Below, in pieces: positions 38,601 through 46,194 of a stretch of DNA of 64,000 bases. Numbering within the stretch: the stretch's first letter is position 1; every line of letters starts with the position of its first letter. Origin of the DNA: Chryseobacterium sp. Lineage in GTDB: Bacteria; Bacteroidota; Bacteroidia; Flavobacteriales; Weeksellaceae. The stretch spans positions 62,001-126,000 of the forward strand of contig NZ_JAFAJM010000001.1 in the NCBI RefSeq assembly GCF_019236175.1, read 5' to 3'. Both the position numbers and the translations under genes were made by a program. Under the pieces are notes generated by a model that was not told the origin of the DNA, made no database searches, and worked only from the letters and a program-made list of their open reading frames with translations.

Positions 38601-39994
38601 CAATATCCACGGGAGCGGGAGCTGAAGTACAGAAACCACTGGCGACCGTAGTGATCGGGGGACTGGTAACAGCAACTTTCCTTACATTATTCGTTCTGCC
38701 GATGCTGTATATTATTTTCAACACGAAAATTCTGAAGAGAAAAAATAAAACAACCGGCACCTTTACGATCGTTCTTGTATTGGGATTCATTATGCTGGGA
38801 CAGACCTTTAAGGCACAATCCACACCGCTCTCCGTTGAACAGGCAATTGAACAGGCGGTTAATAATAATTTAACCCTGCAGTCCAAAGATTTAAGCATCA
38901 AATCTGCTGAAGCATTAAGGCCCACAGCAAAAGAGCTGCCCAAACTAAGTGTTGAAGCTCAGTTAGGACAGTATAACAGTCCGAAATTCGACCAGTCTTT
39001 TGCCATTTCACAGAGTATTCCTTTTCCGACACTTTTTAAAGCCAGAAAAGAACTGATCAATGAGAATATTAAAAGTAAACAGATTGATAAAGAAATTACG
39101 GCAAATGAACTGATCAGACAGGTTCGTACCTATTATTATCAGATTGAATATCTTCAGTATAATAAAGCTCAGTTAACAGGTCTTGATACCTTATATGATG
39201 ATTTTATCCGAATTGCCACCGTAAGATTTAAAGCAGGTGATATTAAAAAGATTGAAATCAATACGGCGGAGACCCAGAAGGGAGAAATTGATCTGTTACT
39301 CAGACAGAATGAAGTGTATCTGAATAATGCCTATAAAAATTTAAAAACCCTGTTGAATACATCTGAAAATCTTGAAGTTCCCTTTAAGAAAGACTATGAG
39401 CCTTTAAAGGCAGAAAATGTGCTGGATAGTTCGCTGGTCGCCAATAATCCGTCTGTGAGAGCTTTCTATCAGGAAATGGAAATCGCTGAAAAAAACAAAA
39501 AGGTAGAAAAAGCGACTGGTCTTCCGGATTTCAGTCTCGGATATACCAACCAGTCTCTGATTGGTATGCATACCGTTAACGGACAGGAAAGTTATTATGG
39601 CTCCGGAAAACGTTTTCAGTCTGCAACGGTAGGCGTGTCTATTCCTTTGACATTTGGAGCTACAAAAGCAAGAATGCAGGCTCTGGAATATGAAAAACAG
39701 GTGGCAGAAACCAATGCAAAGATGCAGCAAAAACAACTGACAGCACAGCTGGAAAACGCTTTCAGCCAGTATCAGCAGGATATCCAGCAGTATGATTATT
39801 ATACCGGTCAGGCACTTCCTAATGCTGAAAAAATTGTCAAAGCAGCCCAGCTTGGATATAAAACAGGAGAGATCTCTTATGTGGAATATCTTTTTGCTCT
39901 GCAGACGGCAACCAATATCCAGCTGAAATATCTGGAGTCGATCCAGCAGGTTAATCAGTCTGTAGTTACCATTAATTCAATCATTAATAAATAA
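35630..39994 (+). CDS. czcA: CzcA-type heavy-metal RND pump fused to a TolC-like outer-membrane channel
   Basis: 1454-aa protein from GTG at 35630. Residues 1 to about 1035 form a full RND pump (LPIDAVPDITNNQVQI, two periplasmic loops, 12 membrane segments). The TM4 signature DFGLIVDGAVIIVE (401-414) carries D401, D407 and E414, the pattern of Zn/Co/Cd/Ni exporters (CzcA, CnrA) and not of CusA copper pumps. A hydrophobic signal-like stretch (about 1042-1062) leads into a TolC-family outer-membrane factor (about 1063-1454: PLSVEQAIEQAVNNNLTLQ, LGYKTGEISYVEYLFALQTA). Such fusions are known in Bacteroidota. The adaptor follows at once. Confidence 0.93.
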   Translation: MLDKIIKFSIKNKVIIGIMTLLLIIWGTWSATRLPIDAVPDITNNQVQIITVCPTLAGQEVEQLVTFPIEQSIANVPDIQETRSISRFGLSVITVVFKEDVNIYFARQLISEQLKNAVEEIPKGVGTPELAPVSTGLGEVYQYILHPKKGSEKKYNAKDLRTMQDWIVRRQLNGTPGVAEINSFGGELKQYEVAIDPNRLKAMGTSITEIFTALEKNNQNTGGAYIDKKPNAYFIRGIGLVTSLEDIKNIAVKNETGSVPIFIKDVADVRLGSAVRYGALTYDGKVDAVGGVVMMLKGANSNEVVNNIKAKIPTIQKSLPDDVVIEPFLDRTDLVGRAISTVQKNLIEGALIVIFVLVIFLGNLRAGLIVASAIPLSLLFALGMMNVFGVSANLMSLGAIDFGLIVDGAVIIVEATLHHLGLRKSVRALTQSEMDEEVFLSASKIRSSAAFGEIIILIVYIPILTLAGVEGKMFTPMAKTVGFAILGALILSLTYIPMMSALFLSKKISHKETFSDKMMNRLQKIYQPLLKKAVQVKYAVVSVTVVVFVVAAFIFKNMGGEFIPQLQEGDFAFHCILPQGSSLSQSIETSMQASRIIKQFDEVKMVVGKTGSAEVPTDPMPPEATDMIVVLKPQSEWKTKKSYNELADEISEKLETIPGVFFEKNQPIQMRFNELMTGIRQDVAVKIFGENLDSLAVYADKVGKVIQTVDGATAPQIERVSGLPQINVQYDRTRIANYGLNIEDVNNAVSTAFAGKAAGQVFENERRFDLVVRLDSLHRTDIADVNNLMLTSGTGAQIPLSQVANISYKLGPAQISREQGKRRIVIGFNVKGRDVESVVKDIQSKLDRQIKLPSGYYFTYGGQFENLQEASKRLMIAVPVSLLLIFMLLYFTFRSFKQAALIFTAIPMSAIGGIFALLLRDMPFSISAGIGFIALFGVAVLNGIVLIGTFNELEKEGETDILKRVFEGTKTRLRPVLMTATVASLGFLPMAISTGAGAEVQKPLATVVIGGLVTATFLTLFVLPMLYIIFNTKILKRKNKTTGTFTIVLVLGFIMLGQTFKAQSTPLSVEQAIEQAVNNNLTLQSKDLSIKSAEALRPTAKELPKLSVEAQLGQYNSPKFDQSFAISQSIPFPTLFKARKELINENIKSKQIDKEITANELIRQVRTYYYQIEYLQYNKAQLTGLDTLYDDFIRIATVRFKAGDIKKIEINTAETQKGEIDLLLRQNEVYLNNAYKNLKTLLNTSENLEVPFKKDYEPLKAENVLDSSLVANNPSVRAFYQEMEIAEKNKKVEKATGLPDFSLGYTNQSLIGMHTVNGQESYYGSGKRFQSATVGVSIPLTFGATKARMQALEYEKQVAETNAKMQQKQLTAQLENAFSQYQQDIQQYDYYTGQALPNAEKIVKAAQLGYKTGEISYVEYLFALQTATNIQLKYLESIQQVNQSVVTINSIINK

Positions 39995-40085
39995 TATGAA
40001 ACCGCTATTCAAAACATTTTCTGAAAAACAGTCACCAATATCAGTGACGGAATCATATTACCCTGAAAAAAGTAAACATTTTCAT

Positions 40086-41312
40086 ATGAAACTCAAATAT
40101 AATATCATATCTATCGCCCTCATCTCCCTGGTTACCGTAAGCTGTGGAAAAAAAGAAGCCGCTCAGGAAAAGGCTCCTGAAAAAACGGAACAGAAAGAGA
40201 AAGTCACCGAAGAAGCTCCTGAAACGATCGCTTCCCTGACGGAAGAACAGATGAAATCTGTGGGAGTTGCAGTAGGAACGGTAGAAATGAAAGAACTGAC
40301 CTCTACCATAAAAGCAAACGGGCTTTTAAGTGTTCCCAACAGTAATAAAGCTACCATCACTTCTCTCTACGGAGGAATTATCAAAACATTAAACATACAG
40401 GTCGGAAGTATTGTAAGAAAAGGACAGGTAATCGCTACGATTGCCAATCCTGAATATATACAGCTTCAGGAAGACTATCTTACAACCAATAGCAGGATTA
40501 CCTATGCAGAACAGGAGTTCAGAAGACAACGGGAACTTTTTGATAATGATGCAGGAGCCAAGAAAAACCTTCAGACTGCCGATGCTGAGCTGAAAACCCT
40601 GAGAACGAAAAAAGCCTCTCTTATAAAACAACTTCAGATGATGGGGATAAGCCCGGGAGCAGTAAGCAATGGCAATATGAAATCAGGACTGGTGATTACA
40701 TCTCCGATTAATGGAACGATCAGCGGAATTACAGCACAAATCGGAAGCTATGTAGATATTTCTTCTCCTGTGGCTACTGTGATTGATAACGGCTCTATTC
40801 ACCTTGATCTGCAGGTGTTTGAAAGAGACCTGCCTAAAATGAGAGTAGGGCAGATTGTACATTTTAAACTGACCAATAATCCTGAAACGGAATATGATGC
40901 AAGAATTTACAGCATAGGATCTTCCTTCGAGAATGAAAGTAAAACCATTTCCATGCACTGCGAAGTGACCGGAAATAAGAGCGGCCTGATTGACGGAATG
41001 AATATCACAGGGATTGTAAGCCTGGATAAAAGTACAACTCCTGCAGTTCCTACTGAAGCTATCGTAGAAGCAGACGGGAAATATTATGTCTTCATTCAGA
41101 CTGATAAAAAAGCTGAAGACCATGATGAGAAAGGAAAGCCCCATCCTAAAACACTGAATTTTGAAAAAATAGAAGTGATGAAAGGAACATCAGATATGGG
41201 CTATACAGCAATTACGCCTGTGGGGGAAATTGCTCCCAATGCAAAAATTGTAGTGAAGGGAGCCTTTTTTGTGAATGCCAAACTTGTTAATTCCGGGGAT
41301 CACGAACATTAA
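40086..41312 (+). CDS. czcB: RND periplasmic adaptor (CzcB/CusB type) lipoprotein
   Basis: Membrane-fusion protein that links the pump to the outer-membrane channel. The frame opens at 39996, two nt after the czcA stop, but a lipoprotein signal begins at residue 31 of that frame (MKLKYNIISIALISLVTVSC, lipidated C20), so 40086 is chosen; the earlier start remains possible. The 408-aa protein shows barrel-sandwich half motifs (KATITSLYGGIIKTLNIQVGSIVRKGQVIATI, ITSPINGTISGITAQIGSYVD), a helical hairpin between them, and a His-rich tail (AEDHDEKGKPHP, DHEH) that may bind metal. Confidence 0.92.
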   Translation: MKLKYNIISIALISLVTVSCGKKEAAQEKAPEKTEQKEKVTEEAPETIASLTEEQMKSVGVAVGTVEMKELTSTIKANGLLSVPNSNKATITSLYGGIIKTLNIQVGSIVRKGQVIATIANPEYIQLQEDYLTTNSRITYAEQEFRRQRELFDNDAGAKKNLQTADAELKTLRTKKASLIKQLQMMGISPGAVSNGNMKSGLVITSPINGTISGITAQIGSYVDISSPVATVIDNGSIHLDLQVFERDLPKMRVGQIVHFKLTNNPETEYDARIYSIGSSFENESKTISMHCEVTGNKSGLIDGMNITGIVSLDKSTTPAVPTEAIVEADGKYYVFIQTDKKAEDHDEKGKPHPKTLNFEKIEVMKGTSDMGYTAITPVGEIAPNAKIVVKGAFFVNAKLVNSGDHEH

Positions 41313-41450
41313 TGAACACGCCCTGAATCAGGTAAATATCGTTTTTTATGCTTACATTAGAACTGTTGTAAGAGGTTGGTATACAAGTCTGAAAAGCGAC
41401 TGAGGAGAAGAGAAAATTGGTTAATGTATTTAATAAATAAATGATCCATT

Positions 41451-42332
41451 ATGTTATTAAACAAAAAAATATCAGTCTGGTATTTTATTCGTGAAATAAA
41501 ATCTCAGATCCTGTTTATCGGGATATTCGCGGTGGCTATCGGCTTTTTGGATATGCTGCCATGGTTCAGAAAAATTTCGCTCCCGCTGAATATTCCTGCT
41601 CTTTTAGGAACGGCAGTCTCACTATTGCTGGCTTTCCGTACTTCCCAGTCGTATGAAAGATGGTGGGAAGCCAGAACTGTTTGGGGAGCCATCGTAAATG
41701 ATTCCAGAACATTTGTAAGACTTGTTATTCAGTTTTTGCCTGCCGGAGATGATAAAACAGTGAAAGAATTTGCAGAAAGACAGATTATCTGGACTTATGC
41801 ACTTGGAGAATCTTTAAGAAAGCAGCCATTCTCTGACAAAGTGCAGCAATACCTTGACCGGAATAACATCACAGGGATGAATATTCCTAATGCTATTCTG
41901 GATGAGCATTCCAGCCAGTTAAAGAAAATTGCAGGTTCAAATGAGCTGACGGATTTCCAGCAAATGCAGCTGAACGATATCATTACCAGACTCTGCGACA
42001 GTATGGGAAAATGTGAGAGACTGAAGAATACGGTTTTTCCAAGATCTTACAGCATTTTAGTACATATTTTGATTTATGTATTTGCAGCGGTACTTCCTTT
42101 TGGGCTGGATGACTCGCAGCTGATTGTAGAGATATTGGTTACTTTCCTGGTTCCGATTGTGTTTATAGCCATAGAAAAAACATCCATTATTATGCAGGAT
42201 CCGTTTGAAAACGGTCCGGTAGATACCCCGATGACTTCTTTGGCACAAACCATTGAAATCAATATCAGACAAATGATCGGCGAGCAGAATGTTCCCGGGA
42301 AAAAAGAAAACAAGTCTTATTATGAAATGTAA
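41451..42332 (+). CDS. Bestrophin-like ion channel family protein
   Basis: 293-aa membrane protein. The sequence has bestrophin-like features: ALLGTAVSLLLAFRTSQSYERWWEARTVWGAIVNDSRTF (about 50-88), then a helical cytosolic middle, two hydrophobic segments (SILVHILIYVFAAVLPFGL and LIVEILVTFLVPIVFIAIEKT), and QDPFENGPVDTPMTSLAQTIEINIRQ near the C-terminus. Bacterial members form pentameric channels conducting cations, as shown for Klebsiella KpBest. It lies inside the metal-efflux group but 138 nt after the adaptor gene, so its involvement in metal handling is a guess; the next gene (CDF exporter) begins 18 nt after it. Confidence 0.88.
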   Translation: MLLNKKISVWYFIREIKSQILFIGIFAVAIGFLDMLPWFRKISLPLNIPALLGTAVSLLLAFRTSQSYERWWEARTVWGAIVNDSRTFVRLVIQFLPAGDDKTVKEFAERQIIWTYALGESLRKQPFSDKVQQYLDRNNITGMNIPNAILDEHSSQLKKIAGSNELTDFQQMQLNDIITRLCDSMGKCERLKNTVFPRSYSILVHILIYVFAAVLPFGLDDSQLIVEILVTFLVPIVFIAIEKTSIIMQDPFENGPVDTPMTSLAQTIEINIRQMIGEQNVPGKKENKSYYEM

Positions 42333-42350
42333 TTAAACCATACCTATCCT

Positions 42351-43253
42351 ATGGAAGATATAAAAACACAAACCCAGACTCCTTCTGCAGCGAGCAGGCA
42401 TAAAAAGAATCTGCTTATTGTATTGTGCCTGAGCGGAACTTATCTGATTGCTGAGGTTATCGGCGGAATACTTACCAACAGTCTTGCATTACTGGCTGAT
42501 GCAGCTCATATGCTGACTGATGTGGTGGGATTGCTCCTGGCTTTTATAGCCATCAAAATAGGAGAAAGAAAAGCGGATTCCTCCAGAACATACGGATATT
42601 ACAGGACTGAAATACTGGCCGCAGTAATTAATGCCGTTGTATTACTGGGAATTTCAATGTATGTGTTGTTCGAAGCGTATCAGCGTTTTCAGAATCCGCC
42701 GGAAGTGCAGAGTAAATCCATGCTGATTGTAGCAGGAATAGGATTACTGGTTAATATTGCCGGAATGATGATCCTGAGAAAAGATTCGGAAGGTAGTCTG
42801 AATATGAAAGGTGCTTATTTTGAAGTATTATCTGATATGCTTACTTCCGTAGGAGTAATGATTGCCGGAGTGGTTATGCTTATGACAGGCTGGTACTATG
42901 CCGATCCTCTGATCTCTGCAGCCATCGGATTGTTAATTTTTCCACGAACATGGAGATTATTGAAAGAAGCTATCAATGTATTACTGGAAGGAACCCCGAA
43001 AGATGTGGATATTCACGGATTACGTCAATCCCTGGAACAGGTTCCCGGAGTAGAAAATGTTCATGATCTTCATGTATGGTCTCTTACCTCAAGTGTGAAT
43101 GCCATGAGTGCTCATATTGTGAAGCAAAACGGGATTGCTCAGAACCCATTGTTAAAACAACTGACAGAGGAGACTCTTAATAATTTTAAAATACATCATA
43201 CTACGTTTCAGATAGAAGAGGAGGGATATGAAGAAGGAGAAGTTCATCTGTAA
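42351..43253 (+). CDS. czcD: Cation diffusion facilitator (CzcD-like Zn/Co/Cd exporter)
   Basis: Proton-coupled exporter of divalent metals from the cytoplasm. The 300-aa protein has six membrane segments. TM2 carries ALLADAAHMLTDVVGLLLA with the HxxxD metal site. TM5 carries GAYFEVLSDMLTSVGVM, in which a glutamate stands where many family members have the histidine of the second HxxxD. The C-terminal cytosolic domain has VHDLHVWSLTSSVNAMSAHI, the usual ferredoxin-like metal-sensing fold. Co-oriented with the bestrophin (18 nt) and the Fur-type regulator (17 nt). Specificity is not decided by sequence, but zinc fits the cluster. Confidence 0.93.
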   Translation: MEDIKTQTQTPSAASRHKKNLLIVLCLSGTYLIAEVIGGILTNSLALLADAAHMLTDVVGLLLAFIAIKIGERKADSSRTYGYYRTEILAAVINAVVLLGISMYVLFEAYQRFQNPPEVQSKSMLIVAGIGLLVNIAGMMILRKDSEGSLNMKGAYFEVLSDMLTSVGVMIAGVVMLMTGWYYADPLISAAIGLLIFPRTWRLLKEAINVLLEGTPKDVDIHGLRQSLEQVPGVENVHDLHVWSLTSSVNAMSAHIVKQNGIAQNPLLKQLTEETLNNFKIHHTTFQIEEEGYEEGEVHL

Positions 43254-43270
43254 ACATAAATTGTAGAACA

Positions 43271-43690
43271 ATGAAAAAGGACATAGAAAACAAACTTATA
43301 GATAAAAACACCAAGCCTACCAGCATGAGAATTCTGGTGTATGATTTTTTGAGCTCACAGGAAGCTGCACTATCTCTTTCCGAGATAGAAAATCATTTTG
43401 ATAATGCCGACAGAATTACCATTTACAGAACCTTAAAAACCTTTGAAGAAAAAGGAATTGTTCACGGCATTCAGGAAAATACAACAACAAAATACAAACT
43501 GTGTGAGGATGATTGTGATGAAAAGACACATAAAGACTGGCATCTGCATTTCTATTGTAAAATATGTAAGCAGACCACCTGTAAGGAAGATATTTCCTTT
43601 CCGGAAAACATACAGACCAATTTTAGAATTGATGAAATCAGATTGTTTGCTAAAGGAATATGTGAAAATTGTCTTGAAAGTTTGCAATAG
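43271..43690 (+). CDS. Fur-family metal-responsive transcriptional regulator
   Basis: 139-aa regulator with the Fur layout: a winged-helix DNA-binding domain (SMRILVYDFLSSQEAALSLSEIENHF, ADRITIYRTLKTFEEKGIVHGI), then a metal-binding dimerisation domain with HLHFYCKICKQTTC (about 92-105) and a final CENC. The two CxxC-type pairs indicate structural zinc. The histidine set resembles Fur and Zur, but the exact metal cannot be read. It lies between the zinc CDF and the zinc P-type ATPase, and its stop codon lies inside the palindrome that precedes the ATPase gene, making it a candidate to bind that site. PerR-like function is the main alternative. Confidence 0.9.
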   Translation: MKKDIENKLIDKNTKPTSMRILVYDFLSSQEAALSLSEIENHFDNADRITIYRTLKTFEEKGIVHGIQENTTTKYKLCEDDCDEKTHKDWHLHFYCKICKQTTCKEDISFPENIQTNFRIDEIRLFAKGICENCLESLQ

Positions 43691-43718
43691 CATTGCATCA
43701 GTCTCACCCTTACATTTG
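43683..43718 (+). promoter_or_regulatory. Palindromic operator and -7 box of the P-type ATPase gene
   Basis: TGCAAT-AGC-ATTGCA (43683-43697), overlapping the stop codon of the Fur-family gene, lies 13 nt before TACATTTG (43711-43718, exact TAnnTTTG match). Palindrome, spacing and lack of a standard -33 box all match the site before czcA (35541-35576). Confidence 0.65.
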
Positions 43719-43734
43719 TATAAAAATATCAGTT

Positions 43735-45717
43735 ATGGAAAAATGCTGTAGTACAACCCCGGAAAAACCAGATACAAAAAAACATAATCATAATCATTCA
43801 GAAGGTGATGGACATGATCACGACGGGCATGACCATTCTCATGATTCCGGAGATCAGACGGTCTTTCAGATGTTTCTGCCGGCCATGCTCTCTTTTGTCC
43901 TTTTATTATTAGGAATTGCTTTCGACAACTATATAAAACCCGCATGGTTTACAGGCTGGGTGCGTTTAGTCTGGTTTTTGGCAGCCTATATTCCTGTAGG
44001 ACTTCCTGTATTAAAGGATGCCTGTAAAAGTATTATCAAAGGTGATGTCTTCTCAGAGTTCTTTCTGATGGGAATTGCTACCATTGGTGCTTTTGCTATC
44101 GGTGAATATCCTGAAGGGGTTGCTGTAATGCTGTTCTATGCGGTAGGAGAAGTTTTTCAGTCTATGGCCGTATCAAGAGCAAAGGGGAATATAAAAGCCT
44201 TGTTGGATCAGCGCCCGGATGAGGTAACGATTATTGAAAATAATCAGCCTAAAACGATTAAAGCAAAAGATACTAAAATAGGAGATATAATCCAGCTGAA
44301 ACCTGGTGAAAAGCTTGCTTTGGACGGAGAGCTGCTTTCAGATGCCGCTTCATTCAATACAGCCGCCTTGACAGGAGAAAGCAAGCCGGATACAAAAAAT
44401 AAAGGAGAAGTTGTTCTTGCAGGAATGATCAATATGAATAGTATAGCTCTTGTTCAGGTAACGACAGCGTATGAAGACAGTAAGCTGAGTAAGATTCTGG
44501 AGCTGGTCCAGAATGCTACCGCTCAAAAAGCCCCCACAGAATTATTCATCAGAAAATTTGCCAAAGTGTATACGCCGATTGTAGTGCTTCTGGCAATAGG
44601 AATCTGTTTACTGCCTTATTTCTTTGTCAATGACTATCAATTCAGAGACTGGCTGTACAGAGCTTTGATTTTTCTTGTCATTTCATGTCCTTGTGCATTG
44701 GTAATTTCTATTCCGCTTGGGTATTTCGGAGGAATCGGGGCAGCCAGCCGGAATGGTATCTTATTTAAAGGAAGCAATTTCTTAGATGCGATTGCAGAGA
44801 TTCAGAATGTAGTGATGGATAAAACCGGAACGATGACAGAGGGAGTCTTCAAAGTTCAGGAAGTAAGCATTACTCCCGAATTCAGCAAAGATGAAATCCT
44901 TCAGCTGGTGAATGTTCTGGAAAGTAAAAGTACCCACCCTGTCGCGACTGCTATTCATGATTTCGTGGGAGATATCAATCACTCTATTCCATTAGCCAAT
45001 GTAGAAGAGATTGCCGGACATGGGCTAAAAGCTGAGGTTAACGGGAAAGAGCTTCTGGTAGGGAATTTTAAACTAATGGATCAATTTAATATCCGTTATG
45101 ATATCAACCATGCCAATATTGTGTACACACTTATTGCAATAGCTTATGATAAAAAATTTGCCGGATATATTACCATTGCAGACAGTATCAAAGAAGATGC
45201 AAAGGAGACTGTTGACAACCTTCATAAAATGAATGTAAAAGCCACCATGCTGAGTGGTGATAAGAATACTGTGGTGAAATATGTGGCAGATCAGCTGGGT
45301 ATTGATAATGCTTATGGAGATCTGCTGCCTGAAGATAAGGTAAATAAAGTTAAAGAGATTAAAGCCAAAAATCAAACCGTAGCTTTCGTTGGTGACGGAG
45401 TTAATGATGCACCGGTTGTTGCTCTGAGTGATGTAGGAATTGCTATGGGAGGTCTTGGAAGTGATGCTACTATTGAAACGGCAGATGTGGTTATCCAGGA
45501 TGATAAGCCAAGTAAAATTCCGATGGCGATTAATATTGGTAAACAAACGAAAAAAATAGTCTGGCAGAACATTATTCTGGCCTTTGCTGTAAAAGCAGTA
45601 GTTTTAGTACTGGGTGCAGGAGGTCTTGCTACTATGTGGGAAGCAGTATTCGCTGATGTAGGTGTTGCATTGCTGGCTATTTTAAATGCAGTAAGAATTC
45701 AGAGGATGAAGTTTTAA
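43735..45717 (+). CDS. zntA: Zn/Cd-type heavy-metal P1B ATPase
   Basis: Pumps divalent metal out of the cytoplasm using ATP. From ATG at 43735 (the frame extends to 43693 across the promoter) the 660-aa protein has a His/Asp/Cys-rich N-terminus (MEKCC, then HNHNHSEGDGHDHDGHDHSHDSGD) in place of an HMA domain, the transport motif SCPCA (317-321), the phosphorylated D362 in DKTGTMTEG, the THP motif and GDGVNDAPVVALSDVGIAMG. The last membrane segments (VKAVVLVLGAGGLATMWEAVFADVGVALLAILN) carry the Lys and Asp typical of the P1B-2 Zn/Cd/Pb group. A hairpin follows. Confidence 0.93.
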   Translation: MEKCCSTTPEKPDTKKHNHNHSEGDGHDHDGHDHSHDSGDQTVFQMFLPAMLSFVLLLLGIAFDNYIKPAWFTGWVRLVWFLAAYIPVGLPVLKDACKSIIKGDVFSEFFLMGIATIGAFAIGEYPEGVAVMLFYAVGEVFQSMAVSRAKGNIKALLDQRPDEVTIIENNQPKTIKAKDTKIGDIIQLKPGEKLALDGELLSDAASFNTAALTGESKPDTKNKGEVVLAGMINMNSIALVQVTTAYEDSKLSKILELVQNATAQKAPTELFIRKFAKVYTPIVVLLAIGICLLPYFFVNDYQFRDWLYRALIFLVISCPCALVISIPLGYFGGIGAASRNGILFKGSNFLDAIAEIQNVVMDKTGTMTEGVFKVQEVSITPEFSKDEILQLVNVLESKSTHPVATAIHDFVGDINHSIPLANVEEIAGHGLKAEVNGKELLVGNFKLMDQFNIRYDINHANIVYTLIAIAYDKKFAGYITIADSIKEDAKETVDNLHKMNVKATMLSGDKNTVVKYVADQLGIDNAYGDLLPEDKVNKVKEIKAKNQTVAFVGDGVNDAPVVALSDVGIAMGGLGSDATIETADVVIQDDKPSKIPMAINIGKQTKKIVWQNIILAFAVKAVVLVLGAGGLATMWEAVFADVGVALLAILNAVRIQRMKF

Positions 45718-45761
45718 AAAACGCACAAAGTATAAACACAAACTAAATTATATTTATAAAG

Positions 45762-45790
45762 GCTCTGCTGATTTTCGGCGGAGCTTTTTG
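45762..45790 (+). terminator. Intrinsic terminator after the P-type ATPase gene
   Basis: GCTCTGC and GCGGAGC arms (with G-U pairing) form a stem at about 45764-45786, followed by TTTTT. Confidence 0.75.
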
Positions 45791-45828
45791 TTTAAGGAAA
45801 ATGCTGGTCAGGAAGCATGATATTATAA

Positions 45829-45862
45829 AAAAAGCTCTGCATAGTATCTGCAGAGCTTTTTA
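45829..45862. terminator. Second, symmetrical terminator-like hairpin
   Basis: AAAAGCTCTGCA (45830-45841) pairs perfectly with TGCAGAGCTTTT (45849-45860) around a 7-nt loop, with A residues before and T residues after, so it could work in either direction. Confidence 0.75.
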
Positions 45863-46168
45863 TTAACAAGATTAAACTTTTATAAAAGAAACTAATTTTT
45901 TATTTTAATAACGAACTTTTTCCTGATGGGATGGATATTCTCCAGTATTGGAAGTCCGTTATGATGACAAAAATTCGGGGAGATTTTAAATATTTATTTC
46001 AAAGGTCGGAATAATCTCAAGAATGCAACAGGCACAGTTTAATTATTTTTATAGGTAACAGTCCGGAATGTTGTTTAACGGGATAAAGCTGAGTTCCAAT
46101 ATAGGTCGAAATATAAAGCCTTTGAATGACATTCATCAGGAATGAAGCTTAAAACAATTTTGAAATAG

Positions 46169-46176
46169 TATATTTG
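46169..46176 (+). promoter_or_regulatory. -7 box upstream of the first CxGKCY protein gene
   Basis: TATATTTG (46169-46176) is an exact TAnnTTTG match, 18 nt before the TTG start at 46195. No standard -33 box is evident. Confidence 0.45.
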
Positions 46177-46194
46177 TAGCACAGAACAGAAGAG

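Larger units (their letters stand above)
45718..46194. other. Long spacer between metal-efflux and copper/redox genes
   Basis: 477 bp without a supported gene. It holds two terminator-like hairpins with similar stems (GCTCTGC) at about 45764-45790 and 45829-45861. The remainder (45862-46160) shows no convincing frame or RNA gene; it may hold gene remains, but I recognise none. A -7 box ends the spacer at 46169-46176. Confidence 0.5.

Noticed and set aside
38230..38943. 237-codon minus-strand frame inside the CzcA-TolC gene
   Set aside because: It is the antisense shadow of the pump membrane region, with a low-complexity Val/Ile-rich translation and no start context.
42820..42850. Glutamate in place of histidine in the second HxxxD of the CDF transporter as a loss of function
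   Set aside because: Such substitution also occurs in active CDF subgroups as far as I know, so I do not treat it as an anomaly.
45073..45546. 157-codon minus-strand frame inside the P-type ATPase gene
   Set aside because: Antisense of the well-conserved ATPase P domain; its Asn/Ile/Cys-rich product has no family features.
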